DNA from: a bacterium
GTDB taxonomy: Bacteria; Krumholzibacteriota; Krumholzibacteriia; JACNKJ01
DNA length: 64,000 nucleotides
Reading direction: 5' to 3'
Assembly (NCBI GenBank): GCA_024231955.1
Contig: JAAEPZ010000033.1
Location: 174,974-238,973 of the forward strand
The translations under genes and the position numbers were made by a program. Shown in pieces: positions 63,352 through 64,000 of the stretch; position 1 is the first letter of the stretch, and every line of letters starts with the position of its first letter. Below the pieces are notes generated by a model. It had not been told where the DNA came from. It saw nothing but the letters and a program-made list of their open reading frames with translations, and made no database searches.

Positions 63352-64000
63352 ATGAACAAGCATATTCGAATCTATTTGACTCTATCAGCCATCCTGGCCC
63401 TGTTGTTCGTGTATGCGGACGGCAGGGCCACGACCTTGCGGGTGCCCGAGGACTACGAAACCATAGAGGCGGCGCTGGCCGCGGCTTATAGAACATATAC
63501 TGTGGACATTGCAGCCGGCACCTACTACGAGCACGATCTCGTCTGGCCGCCCGAAGTTTCGATCCTGGGCCGCACCGGCAACCCGGAGGACGTAATCATA
63601 GACGCTCAGAAACAAGGGCGTGTCTTGTGGGGCGAGGACCTGGTTCACGAGAATGTGCTGGCCTATGTCACATTGTGCAATGGGGATGCGCAAGGTTGGC
63701 CCGGCAGTGGCATATGGTCTGAAGGCGATCCGATCATTCACGATGTGATTATCGAACATTGCACATCCTGGACAGGACGTGGAATCGGGTTGTACTCGGT
63801 TGGCGGCATCACTATCGAAGACTGCATCTTCAGATACAACCAATCCGATGGAGAAAATGCAAAGGGCGGCGGAGCGTGGCTGGATAGCTACAGTCCACAT
63901 CAACCAATCTGGGTCAACAATGTCGAGGTCTACGGGAACCGGGCAAACTACGGTTCTGGACTCTACATGAACACGTATGGTGGAACTCTGGAGAACCTGA
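63352..64000 (+). CDS. Secreted right-handed parallel beta-helix protein, 5' part
   Basis: The frame is open from ATG 63352 to the window end, about 216 residues. Signal peptide (IYLTLSAILALLFVYADGRA) is followed by LRVPEDYETIEAALAAAYRT, the opening of pectate-lyase/DUF1565-type beta helices, and AGTYYEHDLVWPPEVSILGR. Rungs of beta-helix type continue (GIWSEGDPIIHDVIIEHCTS, GGITIEDCIFRYNQSD, VNNVEVYGNRANYGSGLYM). GAGGAG precedes the ATG. In this kind of genome such proteins usually end with a FlgD-like sorting domain, which would be beyond the window. Confidence 0.85.
   Translation, partial: MNKHIRIYLTLSAILALLFVYADGRATTLRVPEDYETIEAALAAAYRTYTVDIAAGTYYEHDLVWPPEVSILGRTGNPEDVIIDAQKQGRVLWGEDLVHENVLAYVTLCNGDAQGWPGSGIWSEGDPIIHDVIIEHCTSWTGRGIGLYSVGGITIEDCIFRYNQSDGENAKGGGAWLDSYSPHQPIWVNNVEVYGNRANYGSGLYMNTYGGTLENL

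Overview
The window looks like a chromosomal segment of an uncultivated, GC-rich, probably anaerobic or facultative bacterium of the FCB-type candidate phyla (Eisenbacteria, Krumholzibacteriota, Zixibacteria or Latescibacterota style). This is an inference. It rests on several secreted proteins ending in a 'PNPFNP...SGVYFVKL' FlgD-like C-terminal domain, on a single-chain pyruvate:ferredoxin oxidoreductase, and on the style of the WD40/LVIVD/FG-GAP envelope proteins. No rRNA, tRNA or CRISPR array was seen.

Region 1 (about 1-12.9 kb) is an integron. A tyrosine recombinase with the IntI-specific insertion (11936-12934, minus) is followed on its 3' side by a cassette array. Almost all array genes are on the minus strand, in the same direction as the integrase, so this is the 'reverse integrase' layout. 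Six well-formed attC sites (202-262, 765-844, 2382-2479, 3755-3852, 8573-8670, 9269-9367), one short classic attC (10102-10161), one decayed attC (7664-7762) and one doubtful attC (4479-4553) separate the cassettes. The attI/first-cassette junction can be placed at 11671 because the R box there exactly complements the R'' box of the first cassette's own attC. Cargo, from the integrase outward: a pentapeptide-repeat/TIR protein (possible anti-phage effector), an unknown 238-aa protein, small membrane proteins, a pRiA4b ORF-3-like protein with a Cys-rich 60-aa peptide, a beta-lactamase-like serine hydrolase with a partial tandem duplication, a secreted alpha/beta hydrolase, a methyltransferase, a guanylate-kinase-like protein with a coupled small protein, a YedE/TusA sulfur pair, a PliI-type lysozyme inhibitor, and a Rossmann protein cut by the left edge.

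Region 2 (13-41 kb) is housekeeping and envelope genes: a long-form GMP synthase, a saccharopine-dehydrogenase-like protein, a TrmJ-like methyltransferase, an ASCH protein, nitronate monooxygenase, YciI, a polysaccharide deacetylase, a glycosyltransferase, a 14-repeat LVIVD secreted protein, two DUF3857 proteins, an OFA-type MFS transporter, and a split lysine-ketoglutarate reductase/saccharopine dehydrogenase pair. A TetR regulator (27541-28200) and the nitronate monooxygenase 7 kb away share a 17-bp palindrome placed on their promoters, which implies a small regulon.

Region 3 (41-64 kb) holds alpha-glucan phosphorylase, a subtilisin-like protease, an FG-GAP protein, a six-gene membrane-ferredoxin/LytST operon (49330-53849), an SGNH hydrolase, a ferredoxin with an apparent frameshift, a PocR-PAS hybrid histidine kinase, NifJ, a fossil repeat cluster, a lipoprotein with an oddly placed FlgD-like domain, and the start of a secreted beta-helix protein.
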